A DNA stretch of 64,000 nucleotides, from NCBI GenBank assembly GCA_002495625.1, contig DAGC01000012.1, positions 16,801-80,800 of the forward strand, in the 5' to 3' direction. The stretch is from Methanobacterium sp. UBA375 (GTDB lineage Archaea > Methanobacteriota > Methanobacteria > Methanobacteriales > Methanobacteriaceae). The position numbers were made by a program, and so were the translations under genes. Below, in pieces: positions 23,954 through 32,604 of the stretch; the first letter of the stretch is position 1; every line of letters begins with the position of its first letter. Under the pieces are notes generated by a model, which was not told where the DNA came from, did no database searches, and worked only from the letters and a program-made list of their open reading frames with translations.

Positions 23954-25024
23954 ATGGCCACCCAACTAATTAAAGGAAACACCGCAGTGATAATAGGGGC
24001 CATGTACGCCGGATGTGACTGTTACTTCGGATACCCCATCACACCAGCCACTGAAATCCTCCATGAAGCTTCAAAATATTTCCCCATGGTGGGGAGGAAA
24101 TTTGTACAGGCCGAATCAGAAGAAGCAGCCATAAACATGGTCTACGGAGCCTCAGCCGCTGGACATCGAGTGTTAACTGCCTCCTCCGGACCAGGAATAA
24201 GCCTGAAACAGGAGGGAATATCCTTCCTTGCCGGGGCAGAACTACCCTGTGTAATTGTGGATGTAATGCGGGCCGGCCCGGGACTGGGAAATATAGGACC
24301 GGAACAGGCAGACTACAATCAACTGGTGAAAGGAGGAGGACATGGAAATTACAGAAACATAGTCTTAGCCCCCAACTCCGTCCAGGAGATGTGCGACTTC
24401 ACCATCAAAGCCTTCGATCTGGCAGAGAAATACCGCAACCCCGTGGTGATCATGGCCGACGGAGTGCTGGGCCAGATGGTGGAACCACTTAAATTCCCGG
24501 AAGAAGCAATCAAGCCCCAGATAGATACGGATTGGGCGGTCTGCGGGTCCAGGGAAACCATGGATAACCTGGTCACTTCCATATTCTTAGACTTCGACCA
24601 GCTGGAGGACTTCAACTTCAGACTCCAGGAAAAGTACCAGGAAATAGAGGAAAATGAAGTGGACTTCGAGGAATACCAGATGGAAGATGCGGAGATAATA
24701 CTGGTAGCCTACGGTATAAGCAGCAGGATATCCAGATCAGCCGTTGAGCAGGTAAGAAAAGAAGGGATAAAGGCAGGACTCTTCAGGCCAAAAACCCTAT
24801 TCCCCTTCCCAGAGGAGAGGCTTAAAGAACACGTCCAGAAAGGTGAAACTCAATTCATATCGGTAGAGATGAGTAATGGTCAGATGAGGGAAGATATAAT
24901 CTTATCAATTGGATGTTCCCGCCCGGTGGAACTGGTAAACCGTATGGGTGGAAATATAATGGATGTAGAAAGTATCATACAAAAAATCAGAGAAGTAGAT
25001 TCAAAAAGAGCCGGAGGTGAATGA
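23954..25024 (+). CDS. vorB: 2-ketoisovalerate:ferredoxin oxidoreductase, alpha subunit
   Basis: A 356-residue alpha chain. Key segments: IKGNTAVIIGAMYAGCDCYF, GYPITPATEILHEASKYFP, VQAESEEAAINMVYGASAAG, LTASSGPGISLKQEGISFLA and a C-terminal transketolase-C-like domain (SRISRSAVEQVRKEGIKAGL, LFPFPEERLKEHVQKG). The alpha chain binds the pyrophosphate end of ThDP together with the beta domain of VorA. It starts directly at the vorC stop and overlaps vorA by four bases (ATGA). Assignment to branched-chain 2-oxoacids rests on the subunit layout and the neighbouring acyl-CoA synthetase, not on a visible specificity residue. Confidence 0.9.
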   Translation: MATQLIKGNTAVIIGAMYAGCDCYFGYPITPATEILHEASKYFPMVGRKFVQAESEEAAINMVYGASAAGHRVLTASSGPGISLKQEGISFLAGAELPCVIVDVMRAGPGLGNIGPEQADYNQLVKGGGHGNYRNIVLAPNSVQEMCDFTIKAFDLAEKYRNPVVIMADGVLGQMVEPLKFPEEAIKPQIDTDWAVCGSRETMDNLVTSIFLDFDQLEDFNFRLQEKYQEIEENEVDFEEYQMEDAEIILVAYGISSRISRSAVEQVRKEGIKAGLFRPKTLFPFPEERLKEHVQKGETQFISVEMSNGQMREDIILSIGCSRPVELVNRMGGNIMDVESIIQKIREVDSKRAGGE

Positions 25025-26568
25025 ACATGGATGAAAAGTTAAACCAGGATGATGAGTTAAACCGGGGTGAAAAGTTAAACCGGGACGAGTTAAAAACGAA
25101 TGACCAGGTGGACGATGTCAGATCTGAAGAAAACTCCCCGGATGAGAAAATAATAGGCAAACCAGAATCCATGCTCGGCGAATTTCCCAGAAAAGGGGGC
25201 GACGCACCTACAGCAACCCATTACTGTCCTGGCTGTGGACATGGAATACTGCATAAACTCATAGCAGAAGCCATCGACCAGCTAGATATACAGGAACGCA
25301 CCGTAATGACCAGTCCAGTGGGATGTGCAGTCTTTGCCTACTACTACTTCGACTGTGGCCATGTCCAGGTAGCCCATGGCCGAGCACCCGCAGTGGGGAC
25401 CGGCTTATCCCGGGCAGAAGATGATGCCATAGTGATCCTCTACCAGGGAGATGGTGATCTAGCATCCATAGGTCTAAATGAAACCATACAGGCCGCCAAT
25501 AGGGGAGAAAAACTGGCAGTATTCTTCATAAACAACACGGTATATGGGATGACCGGGGGGCAGATGGCACCCACCACCCTCATAGGGGAAGTTACCGTGA
25601 CCTGTCCAGAGGGCAGGGATCCCCGGTACACCGGATATCCACTGCACATGTGCGAGTTACTGGATAACCTTGATGCACCGGTCTATATAGAACGGGTATC
25701 ACTCTCAGACCCATCACACATACGGAAAGCAAAAAAAGCGGTTACGAAGGCTTTACAGATACAGAAAGAAGGCAAAGGATATGCCTTTGTGGAATTCCTA
25801 TCACCATGCCCCACCAACCTCCGACTGGACGTGGAGGGTGTTCAGAAATTCTTGAACGAGGAGATGGAGAAGGAATTTCCACTGGCCACTTTCCGGGACC
25901 GTAGCCAGGAAGTGGAAAAACTGTGCCGGGGGGAAAGTGATTTTTCCAAGGAATCCCTGGATCGCATTTTTGAGGTCGAAGGAGAAAAGACCCTGGAAGC
26001 ACTTGACGACCCAGAGTTCGTACCAAGAGTTGCCAAGATATCTGGATTCGGTGGACAGGGAGTGATGAGTATGGGACTTACCCTGGCCCAGGCAGCCTAT
26101 AAAGCCAGGAGATACGTGTCATTTTACCCCACTTATGGCCCGGAACAGCGGGGAGGCACATCTGACTGTACCGTGGTGATCTCCGGTGAAACCATAAACT
26201 TACCCGTTGCTAATTCCTTAGATTTACTGGTGGCCTTAAACGAGCCCTCCCTGGAGAAATTCTCACACCAGGTTAAAAAGGGAGGAACCATCCTCTACAA
26301 CAGTGATCTAGGTGAATATGAAGGACCGGAAGGTGTTAAGACCATATCAGTACCTGCTTTAAGGATTGCAAAGAAATATGGGGTGGTTAAAGCCTTAAAT
26401 ACAGCGATGTTAGGGGTGGTGATGGCCATGACATCAACTGGACTTTCCCGTGAAGATTTCCGTCATGCAATCCAGGATACATTTGCCAAAAAACCTAAAC
26501 TGGCTGATTTGAACCTGGATATATTAGAAGCAGGGGCGGAGTGGGCCCGTGAAAATTTAGATCTATAA
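25021..26568 (+). CDS. vorA: 2-ketoisovalerate:ferredoxin oxidoreductase, fused beta-gamma subunit
   Basis: A 515-residue fusion. The beta domain (about 55-300) has HYCPGCGHGILHKLIAEAID, YQGDGDLASIGLNETIQAAN (ThDP/metal), FINNTVYGMTGGQMAPTT and EFLSPCPTNLR. The gamma domain (about 335-515) has AKISGFGGQGVMSMGLTLAQ and YGPEQRGGTSDCTVVISGE. Beta-gamma fusion matches the known VorA of Methanothermobacter. The first 45 residues are an unusual charged extension with repeated (K/E)LN units (EKLNQDDELNRGEKLNRDEL) not needed for the fold. ATG overlaps the vorB stop and follows GGAGGTG, which strongly supports this start and so the extension. Confidence 0.92.
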   Translation: MNMDEKLNQDDELNRGEKLNRDELKTNDQVDDVRSEENSPDEKIIGKPESMLGEFPRKGGDAPTATHYCPGCGHGILHKLIAEAIDQLDIQERTVMTSPVGCAVFAYYYFDCGHVQVAHGRAPAVGTGLSRAEDDAIVILYQGDGDLASIGLNETIQAANRGEKLAVFFINNTVYGMTGGQMAPTTLIGEVTVTCPEGRDPRYTGYPLHMCELLDNLDAPVYIERVSLSDPSHIRKAKKAVTKALQIQKEGKGYAFVEFLSPCPTNLRLDVEGVQKFLNEEMEKEFPLATFRDRSQEVEKLCRGESDFSKESLDRIFEVEGEKTLEALDDPEFVPRVAKISGFGGQGVMSMGLTLAQAAYKARRYVSFYPTYGPEQRGGTSDCTVVISGETINLPVANSLDLLVALNEPSLEKFSHQVKKGGTILYNSDLGEYEGPEGVKTISVPALRIAKKYGVVKALNTAMLGVVMAMTSTGLSREDFRHAIQDTFAKKPKLADLNLDILEAGAEWARENLDL

Positions 26569-26609
26569 GTTATCGACCGTGAGAATCTGGGGGCCGTTAA
26601 ATTTAAAAT

Positions 26610-27080
26610 TCAGGGGTTCATGGTTAATTTTTCAATTTCGTTCTCTTTAGGTAATTTAACGATTTTAAGCCAGAATTCCTGGATGGCATCTATTACCTTT
26701 ATAAAACGGTCCAGATCGACTGGTTTGGTTATGAAGGAATTGGCACTGTACCGGTAGGTTTCGATTATATCCTTCTCTTCCCGGGAAGTGGTTAAGACGA
26801 TTACCGGTATGCACATCAGCCGGTCATCATTCTTTATTTCCTTTAAAACTTCTTTCCCATCTATTTTAGGGAGGTTAAGATCGAGTAAAATAAGGTCAGG
26901 CAGGGACAAGCTGGTGAACTTTCCTTCCTGGTGAAGCATCTGGAGGGCTTCTTCACCATCAAAAGCAACATTAACCTGATTTTTGACATCAGCATCCTTG
27001 AATAATTCCTTTATTAAGCGTATATCTCCAGGATTATCCTCTACCAGCATAATTTCCACTGGTATATCTGTATCTTCCAT
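26610..27080 (-). CDS. Single-domain response regulator
   Basis: A 156-residue stand-alone receiver domain of the Rcp1-like group used by archaeal and cyanobacterial multi-sensor histidine kinases. The acidic pair is in VEDNPGDIRLIKELF, the phospho-acceptor aspartate in DLILLDLNLPKIDGKEVLKE, the switch threonine in IPVIVLTTSREEKDI and the conserved lysine in SANSFITKPVDLDRFIKVI. There is no output domain, so it works by protein contact. No histidine kinase lies in the window, so its partner is elsewhere. It is divergent from the exonuclease III gene. Confidence 0.93.
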   Translation of the reverse strand: MEDTDIPVEIMLVEDNPGDIRLIKELFKDADVKNQVNVAFDGEEALQMLHQEGKFTSLSLPDLILLDLNLPKIDGKEVLKEIKNDDRLMCIPVIVLTTSREEKDIIETYRYSANSFITKPVDLDRFIKVIDAIQEFWLKIVKLPKENEIEKLTMNP

Positions 27081-27454
27081 TAAATCACCAAATCCATTTT
27101 TTTATTTGAATTTGTGTAAAGTAGCATTGATACATGGGATAGATTGGAATATACCTGCTGAATTTCGAATTATCCCTTGCAATTAATTATGTTATCCGGG
27201 GGTAATAAAATCATCGGTCTATAAATTTATTTTTAAAGGAATTCATGAATAAAAATTTAATATTATGTAATAAATATTTCCAAAATAATTAATGGAGATT
27301 TTGGTGGGATTAAATTCACAATTTAGATGGTATAAGAGGAAATTTTGTGATTAATTTGGAGAAATTTTCGAAAAATCCAACGATGAAATATTTAAGATTC
27401 CTACATCTAACTATTAGATGATCTAAAATTTTGTTTAAATTAAAGGTGGGGACT
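27081..27454. other. Intergenic region between response regulator and exonuclease III gene
   Basis: About 370 bases of AT-rich sequence between divergent genes. It carries a TATA-like AAATATTTA near 27387-27395 for the plus-strand gene and the inverted repeat at 27404-27420. No open frame of useful length with an SD was found, nor any RNA gene. Confidence 0.6.
27404..27420 (+). promoter_or_regulatory. Perfect inverted repeat at the expected transcription start of the exoIII gene
   Basis: CATCTAA-CTA-TTAGATG is a perfect seven-base inverted repeat with a three-base spacer. It lies about 15-25 bases downstream of the TATA-like AAATATTTA, so it would straddle the transcription start, a common place for archaeal repressor operators. 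The regulator is not identifiable. Confidence 0.45.
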
Positions 27455-28237
27455 GTGGACAGAAAGGTAAGGATCATCTGTTGGAATGTGAACGGAATAA
27501 GGGCAGTACATAAAAAAGGATTTAGAGACTGGTTTATCCAGGAGCAACCGGATATCCTCTGTCTGCAGGAGACTAAAGCAACCAGAAAGCAATTTCCACC
27601 GGATATAAGGAGTGTGGAAGGTTATCACGCCTATTTCTCTGAAGCAGAAAGGAAAGGATACAGTGGGGTGGCCTTATACACGAAGGAGAAACCATTAAAG
27701 GTAGAGAAAGGTTTAGGAGTATGGGAATTCGACCGGGAAGGACGAACCATTATCGCAGACTACGGTGACTTCGTGCTCTTGACCATATACTTCCCCAACG
27801 GCAAAATGTCCCCGGAAAGACTGCAGTTCAAGATGGACTTCTACGATACCTTCTTGGAATACGCAGACAAACTCAAGGACGAAGGTAGAAATCTGGTGAT
27901 ATGCGGAGACCTGAACACCGCCCATAAAGAGATCGACATCGCCCGTCCCAAGGAAAATAGTAAAATTTCAGGATTTTTACCAGAGGAAAGAGCATGGATA
28001 GATACATTTTTAAGCCATGGATACGTGGACACCTTTCGTGAATTCAATAAAGATCCAGAACAGTACTCCTGGTGGAGTTACCGTACCAGGGCACGGGAGA
28101 GAAATGTTGGATGGCGGCTTGATTATTTCTTCGTAAACAAGGAATTAATGGACCATGTGGAGTCATCGTACATCTTAACCGATGTGATGGGTTCAGATCA
28201 CGCGCCCATTGGTTTGGATCTGCTCTGGGAAGATTAG
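27455..28237 (+). CDS. Exonuclease III family endonuclease (Mth212-like)
   Basis: A 260-residue Mg-dependent AP endonuclease/exonuclease. Motifs: IICWNVNGIRAVHKKGF, DILCLQETKAT (metal Glu), IYFPNGKMSPERLQFKMDF, VICGDLNTAHKEIDIARP, AWIDTFLSHGYVDTFREF, YSWWSYRTRARERNVGWRLD and VMGSDHAPIGLDL (catalytic His). Very similar by eye to Mth212 of Methanothermobacter, which also nicks DNA directly at deoxyuridine. I placed the start at GTG 27455, preceded by AAAGGTGGGG; an upstream TTG at 27431 would add eight residues. Direct uracil endonuclease activity is known for the relative and inferred here. Confidence 0.92.
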   Translation: MDRKVRIICWNVNGIRAVHKKGFRDWFIQEQPDILCLQETKATRKQFPPDIRSVEGYHAYFSEAERKGYSGVALYTKEKPLKVEKGLGVWEFDREGRTIIADYGDFVLLTIYFPNGKMSPERLQFKMDFYDTFLEYADKLKDEGRNLVICGDLNTAHKEIDIARPKENSKISGFLPEERAWIDTFLSHGYVDTFREFNKDPEQYSWWSYRTRARERNVGWRLDYFFVNKELMDHVESSYILTDVMGSDHAPIGLDLLWED

Positions 28238-28322
28238 TTTAAAAGAAGATTAGTCTTAAAATCTAAGAATAAACTTAGAACTCACGTTTAAAAATATTTT
28301 ATTGGAATATGAGGAAAATATA

Positions 28323-29636
28323 ATGACTTACAAAGGAATCTGTAAAGAATTTTTAGAATCTTGCGGTTTATCAATCGGTGATAGAGTATCCATCATTAAA
28401 AAGGACATTAAATATAAGGGGATGATTTTAAACCGGGCAGAGGCCACAGATGATAAACATCTGGTCCTTAAACTGGATAACGGTTACAACATAGGCGTGG
28501 ATATAACCGATGCCCAGGTAGAGCTCCTGGAGACTGGCGAGAAACCGAAGATCGAATTACCACCCCTGGATGTGGAAAGAGACCCTGGAAAGATGGATAT
28601 CTCCATAATATCCACCGGGGGGACGGTGGCATCCATAATTGATTATAAGACTGGGGCAGTACATCCTGCCTTCACTGCAGATGATCTTCTGAGGGCCAAT
28701 CCGGAACTGGTGGAACAGGCCAACATCCAGGGAAAGGCTGTGCTGAACATCTTGAGCGAGAACATGACCCCGGACTACTGGGTTAAAACAGCCCGTTCCA
28801 TAGCCCAGGAGATAAATCAGGGAGCTGATGGGGTGGTACTGGCCCATGGAACCGATACTATGCATTACACCTCAGCAGCGTTGAGTTTTATCATGGACAC
28901 GCCGATCCCGGTGATAGTCACTGGGGCCCAGAGAAGTTCCGACCGGCCGTCATCCGATGCCTTTTTAAACCTCACAAGTTCGGTAACTGCGGCTAAGTCA
29001 GATATCGCTGAGGTCCTGGTTTGCATGCACGCCACCATGGATGACACCTACACCCACCTTCACCTGGGTACCAAAGTCCGGAAGATGCACACATCCCGCA
29101 GAGACACCTTCCGATCAGTAAACACCGAGCCCCTGGCCCGAATTCTGGATGGGGAACTGGAAATTCTGGACGAAACATTCAGCTACAATCAGAGGAGTGA
29201 AGGAGAAGTAGAGCTGCAGGACTCCCTGGAAGAGAAAGTGGCGTTTATAAAGAGCTACCCTGGTATTGGGGCCGATGCAATAAATTACTACATAGACCGT
29301 GGATTTAAAGGAATGGTAATAGAGGGAACTGGACTGGGCCACTGCCCTGAAGAACTCTTACCAACACTTGCCCGGGCTAGAGATGAAGAAATCCCAGTGG
29401 TAATGTCTTCTCAGTGCTTATACGGAAGAATCAATATGAATGTGTACAGCACCGGTCGTAAACTCTTAGAAGCCGGTGTGATCCCTGCCCAGGACATGCT
29501 GCCCGAGACGGCCTATGTAAAACTGGTATGGGTTCTGGGCCAGACACAGAACCTCGATGAAGTTACCGGTATGATGCAGACTAATTTAAAGGGAGAAATT
29601 CGCAACATCAGTTCCCAGAAATACTTCCTGATATAA
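28323..29636 (+). CDS. gatD: Glu-tRNA(Gln) amidotransferase subunit D
   Basis: A 437-residue L-asparaginase-type subunit that releases ammonia from glutamine or asparagine for the archaeal GatDE enzyme. The N-terminal 80 residues are the GatD-specific domain (FLESCGLSIGDRVSIIKKDI). Asparaginase motifs follow: ISIISTGGTVASIIDYKTGA (nucleophile Thr), GVVLAHGTDTMHYTSAALSF (second Thr/Asp), TGAQRSSDRPSSDAFLNL and VIEGTGLGHCPEELLP. Start at ATG 28323 after TATGAGGAAAATA; TTG 28302 is in frame but less likely. gatE follows 89 bases downstream, the usual archaeal arrangement. Confidence 0.95.
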   Translation: MTYKGICKEFLESCGLSIGDRVSIIKKDIKYKGMILNRAEATDDKHLVLKLDNGYNIGVDITDAQVELLETGEKPKIELPPLDVERDPGKMDISIISTGGTVASIIDYKTGAVHPAFTADDLLRANPELVEQANIQGKAVLNILSENMTPDYWVKTARSIAQEINQGADGVVLAHGTDTMHYTSAALSFIMDTPIPVIVTGAQRSSDRPSSDAFLNLTSSVTAAKSDIAEVLVCMHATMDDTYTHLHLGTKVRKMHTSRRDTFRSVNTEPLARILDGELEILDETFSYNQRSEGEVELQDSLEEKVAFIKSYPGIGADAINYYIDRGFKGMVIEGTGLGHCPEELLPTLARARDEEIPVVMSSQCLYGRINMNVYSTGRKLLEAGVIPAQDMLPETAYVKLVWVLGQTQNLDEVTGMMQTNLKGEIRNISSQKYFLI

Positions 29637-29725
29637 ATTGCGAATTAAATAAATGTTCTCCCAATACAGTAAAGCAATAAATAATGTTCCAATACAATAA
29701 AATCACAATTAAACGGTGAAATAAT

Positions 29726-31609
29726 ATGGACTATGAAAAACTGGGCCTTAAAATGGGCCTGGAAGTACATCAACAACTCGATACCAATCAAAAATTATTC
29801 AGCCCCTGTAAATGTCAGCTCACTGATAAAAAACCAGAGCTCAAGATCACGAGAAAATTGAGGCCAACACAGAGTGAATTGGGTAAGATAGACCGGGCTG
29901 CCTTTGAAGAATCCCGTAGAAAACTCCAGTTTATATACGAATCATACGACTACGACACCTGTCTGGTGGAGGCAGATGAAGAACCACCACACCCCCTGAA
30001 TCTGGAAGCACTAGATGTGTCACTCGTAATTTCAACCCTACTGAACATGCAGGTAGTGGACGAATTCCACACCATGAGAAAACAGGTCATAGATGGAAGT
30101 AACACGGGAGGTTTCCAGAGAACAGGCCTGGTAGCCACCGACGGATATGTAGATACACCTCATGGCATAGTGGCCATAGAAAATCTCTGTCTGGAAGAAG
30201 ACGCAGCTAGGAGAATAGGTGAAAAAAAGGGACGGGCTATTTTCCGGTTGGACCGTTTAGGAATCCCCCTGGTGGAGATAACCACTGATCCCAGTATCAA
30301 AAAACCAGAACAAGTAAAAGATGTTGCCTACCAGTTAGGTCAGATCCTGAGAAGCACCAGGGTCAAAAGGGGACTGGGAACCATCCGTCAGGATCTGAAC
30401 ATATCCATCAGTGAAGGGGCCCGGGTAGAAATTAAAGGAGTCCAGGACCTGGATTTGATGCCTACCATGGTGGAAAACGAGGTTAAAAGACAGATAAACC
30501 TCCTTGAAATCAAAGATGAACTCGAGAAGAGAAATGCACAGGTTCACGATGAAATATATGATGTGAGTGAGATATTCCAGAAGTCAGAGTCCAAGATCAT
30601 CGAGAGAGCTCTCTCCCAGAAAGGGGTGATCATGGCCGTTAAACTCGGCGGATTCATCGGCCTGATCGGTAGGGAAATCCAGCCAGGAAGACGGCTAGGA
30701 ACTGAACTTGCAGGATACGCCAAGAAGATGGGTGTATCAGGCATCTTCCACACAGACGAACTTCCCTCCTATGGAATAAGCCAGGAAGAGGTTGAGGCCG
30801 TATTAAAATTCATGGACGCATCAGAAGGTGATGCCTTTATCCTGGTGGCAGACCAGGAAGAGAAGGCAAGAAACGCCCTTATAGAGGTGCAGAGAAGGGC
30901 GAAAACAGCCCTAAGGGGAGTTCCTGAGGAGACCAGGAAGGCACTGGATGATGGAAACACAGAGTATCTACGCCCACTACCCACGGCCAGTAGAATGTAC
31001 GTGGAGACAGATATACCCACCACCAGGATACCCCGAGAATATCTGGAGGAAATAAAATCCAACCTCCCAGAACTTCCAGATGCCAAAAAGAAGAGGATAA
31101 TGGAGACATATAACCTGACAGATGATATTGCCACCAGCCTGGTTAAACAGGATAAGGCCGGTGATTTCGAGAAGATAATGGAAGAAGTTAAAGATATAAA
31201 CCCGGTGGTCCCCGCATCCAACCTGGCCTACACCTTCAAGGAACTTCGAAGGGAAGGCTGTGATATTGGGAAGGTGGACGTAGATGTTTTAATTGAGATT
31301 TACAGCTACGTGGCGGATGATACCATACCCGCTCAATCAACCCCCACTATAATAAGGGATGCCTGTACTGGCCTAACACCCGCTGAATCAATAAAGAAAC
31401 ACGGACTTAAGAAACTGGGCGAAGAGGAAGTAGAAGGTATCATCGATGATTTAATCGGTTCTAATGAGACTTTAATCACTGAAAGGGGGATGGCAGCCAT
31501 AGGTTCCCTCATGGGAATGGCCATGAAGAAGCTTAAGGGTAAAGCCGATGGTAAACTGGTCAACCGATTAATAAAAGAAAAATTAATTAAATTGGTTGAC
31601 GATAGATAA
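29726..31609 (+). CDS. gatE: Glu-tRNA(Gln) amidotransferase subunit E
   Basis: A 627-residue kinase/transamidase subunit that phosphorylates and amidates Glu on tRNA-Gln. It has the GatB/GatE cradle (GLKMGLEVHQQLDTNQKLFS, ADEEPPHPLN, GSNTGGFQRTGLVA, LEEDAARRIGEKKG, RLDRLGIPLVEITTDP) plus the GatE-specific AspRS-like insertion (about residues 270-400). The C-terminal YqeY-like tail ends ERGMAAIGSLMGMAMKKLKG. Full length for the family. ATG start with GGTGAAATA upstream. With gatD it makes glutaminyl-tRNA, since archaea lack glutaminyl-tRNA synthetase. Confidence 0.96.
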   Translation: MDYEKLGLKMGLEVHQQLDTNQKLFSPCKCQLTDKKPELKITRKLRPTQSELGKIDRAAFEESRRKLQFIYESYDYDTCLVEADEEPPHPLNLEALDVSLVISTLLNMQVVDEFHTMRKQVIDGSNTGGFQRTGLVATDGYVDTPHGIVAIENLCLEEDAARRIGEKKGRAIFRLDRLGIPLVEITTDPSIKKPEQVKDVAYQLGQILRSTRVKRGLGTIRQDLNISISEGARVEIKGVQDLDLMPTMVENEVKRQINLLEIKDELEKRNAQVHDEIYDVSEIFQKSESKIIERALSQKGVIMAVKLGGFIGLIGREIQPGRRLGTELAGYAKKMGVSGIFHTDELPSYGISQEEVEAVLKFMDASEGDAFILVADQEEKARNALIEVQRRAKTALRGVPEETRKALDDGNTEYLRPLPTASRMYVETDIPTTRIPREYLEEIKSNLPELPDAKKKRIMETYNLTDDIATSLVKQDKAGDFEKIMEEVKDINPVVPASNLAYTFKELRREGCDIGKVDVDVLIEIYSYVADDTIPAQSTPTIIRDACTGLTPAESIKKHGLKKLGEEEVEGIIDDLIGSNETLITERGMAAIGSLMGMAMKKLKGKADGKLVNRLIKEKLIKLVDDR

Positions 31610-31635
31610 GGTAACAAAAATTGGGTTTGTGTCAT

Positions 31636-32553
31636 ATGGATAACTGTGATGTAATTATCATTGGTTCCGGGCCGGCTGGGCTCACTGCTGCTCTTTATTG
31701 CGGTAGACAGAGTCTTAAAACTCTGGTTCTGGAGAAAGCTCTCATTGGTGGAATGGGGGCCATGGTTCCCCGCATGGAAAACTATCCTGGATTTGAACAG
31801 ATCCCTGGTAAACAACTCATAGAGTTCATGAAAAACCAGACCCTGAAATATGCGGAAATTAGGGACAGGGAAGATGTGCAGAATATAGAGTTACTAGATG
31901 ACGGAAACTTAACTGTCCACACCAAAGACAACACCTACCAGGCCCGAGCAGTTATTTTAGCCACCGGTAGCAAGCACCGTCAACTGGGAGTCCCTGGTGA
32001 GGGGAAATTATTAGGAAAGGGAGTTGCCTTCTGCGCAACATGTGACGGACCCCTCTTCATAGACCGAAAAGTGGTGGTGGTGGGCGGTGGAAATGGTGCT
32101 GTACAGCAGGCCATCTACCTGGATGATATAGGTGTTCTGGTTGCTCTGGTACATCGTAGGGGTGAATTAAGGGCGGAAAACTACCTTCAAGAACTCATGA
32201 AGGAAAGAGAGATACCCATTATCTGGAATTCAACTGTAGAAGAGATCAAGGGAGATATGACAGTAGAAAGTGTCCTTTTAAATAACACAATGACTGGAGA
32301 ACAGGAAGATCTGCCAATAGACGGAGTTTTTATAGCGGTAGGTGAGATACCAGCCAACCAGTTAGCCAAAAATTTAGGGGTTGAACTGGATAAAAGAGGT
32401 TATATAATCACAGATAAAGCTCAAAAAACCAATATTCCCGGTGTGTACGCAGCAGGAGATATAACAGGCGGTTTCAATCAATGGGTGATTGCCTGTGGTG
32501 AAGGTGCTATCGCAGCCCTTTCAGCATATGAACACATCCAGATGAAGAAGTAA
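31636..32553 (+). CDS. trxB: Thioredoxin reductase
   Basis: A 305-residue low-molecular-weight thioredoxin reductase. FAD motif GSGPAGLTAALYCGRQ near residue 10, redox centre C133-A-T-C136 in VAFCATCDGPL, NAD(P)H motif VVVGGGNGAVQQAIYLDDIG (about 147-166), and GVYAAGDITGGFNQWVIACG binding FAD. HRRGELRAE after the second Rossmann motif resembles the HRRxxxR of NADPH-dependent enzymes, though methanogen enzymes can use reduced F420 or other donors. Start set at ATG 31636, whose SD is weak. It follows gatE by 26 bases and may be cotranscribed. A run of seven T after the stop may terminate it. Confidence 0.93.
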   Translation: MDNCDVIIIGSGPAGLTAALYCGRQSLKTLVLEKALIGGMGAMVPRMENYPGFEQIPGKQLIEFMKNQTLKYAEIRDREDVQNIELLDDGNLTVHTKDNTYQARAVILATGSKHRQLGVPGEGKLLGKGVAFCATCDGPLFIDRKVVVVGGGNGAVQQAIYLDDIGVLVALVHRRGELRAENYLQELMKEREIPIIWNSTVEEIKGDMTVESVLLNNTMTGEQEDLPIDGVFIAVGEIPANQLAKNLGVELDKRGYIITDKAQKTNIPGVYAAGDITGGFNQWVIACGEGAIAALSAYEHIQMKK

Positions 32554-32557
32554 CTCC

Positions 32558-32564
32558 TTTTTTT
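32558..32564 (+). terminator. T-run terminator after trxB
   Basis: TTTTTTT begins five bases after the trxB stop codon and precedes a new promoter region for the next gene. Archaeal intrinsic termination at T-runs is the basis. Confidence 0.4.
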
Positions 32565-32604
32565 AAGACTTAATTTTAATTTTATTCAAAGACATGGTAT
32601 CATA

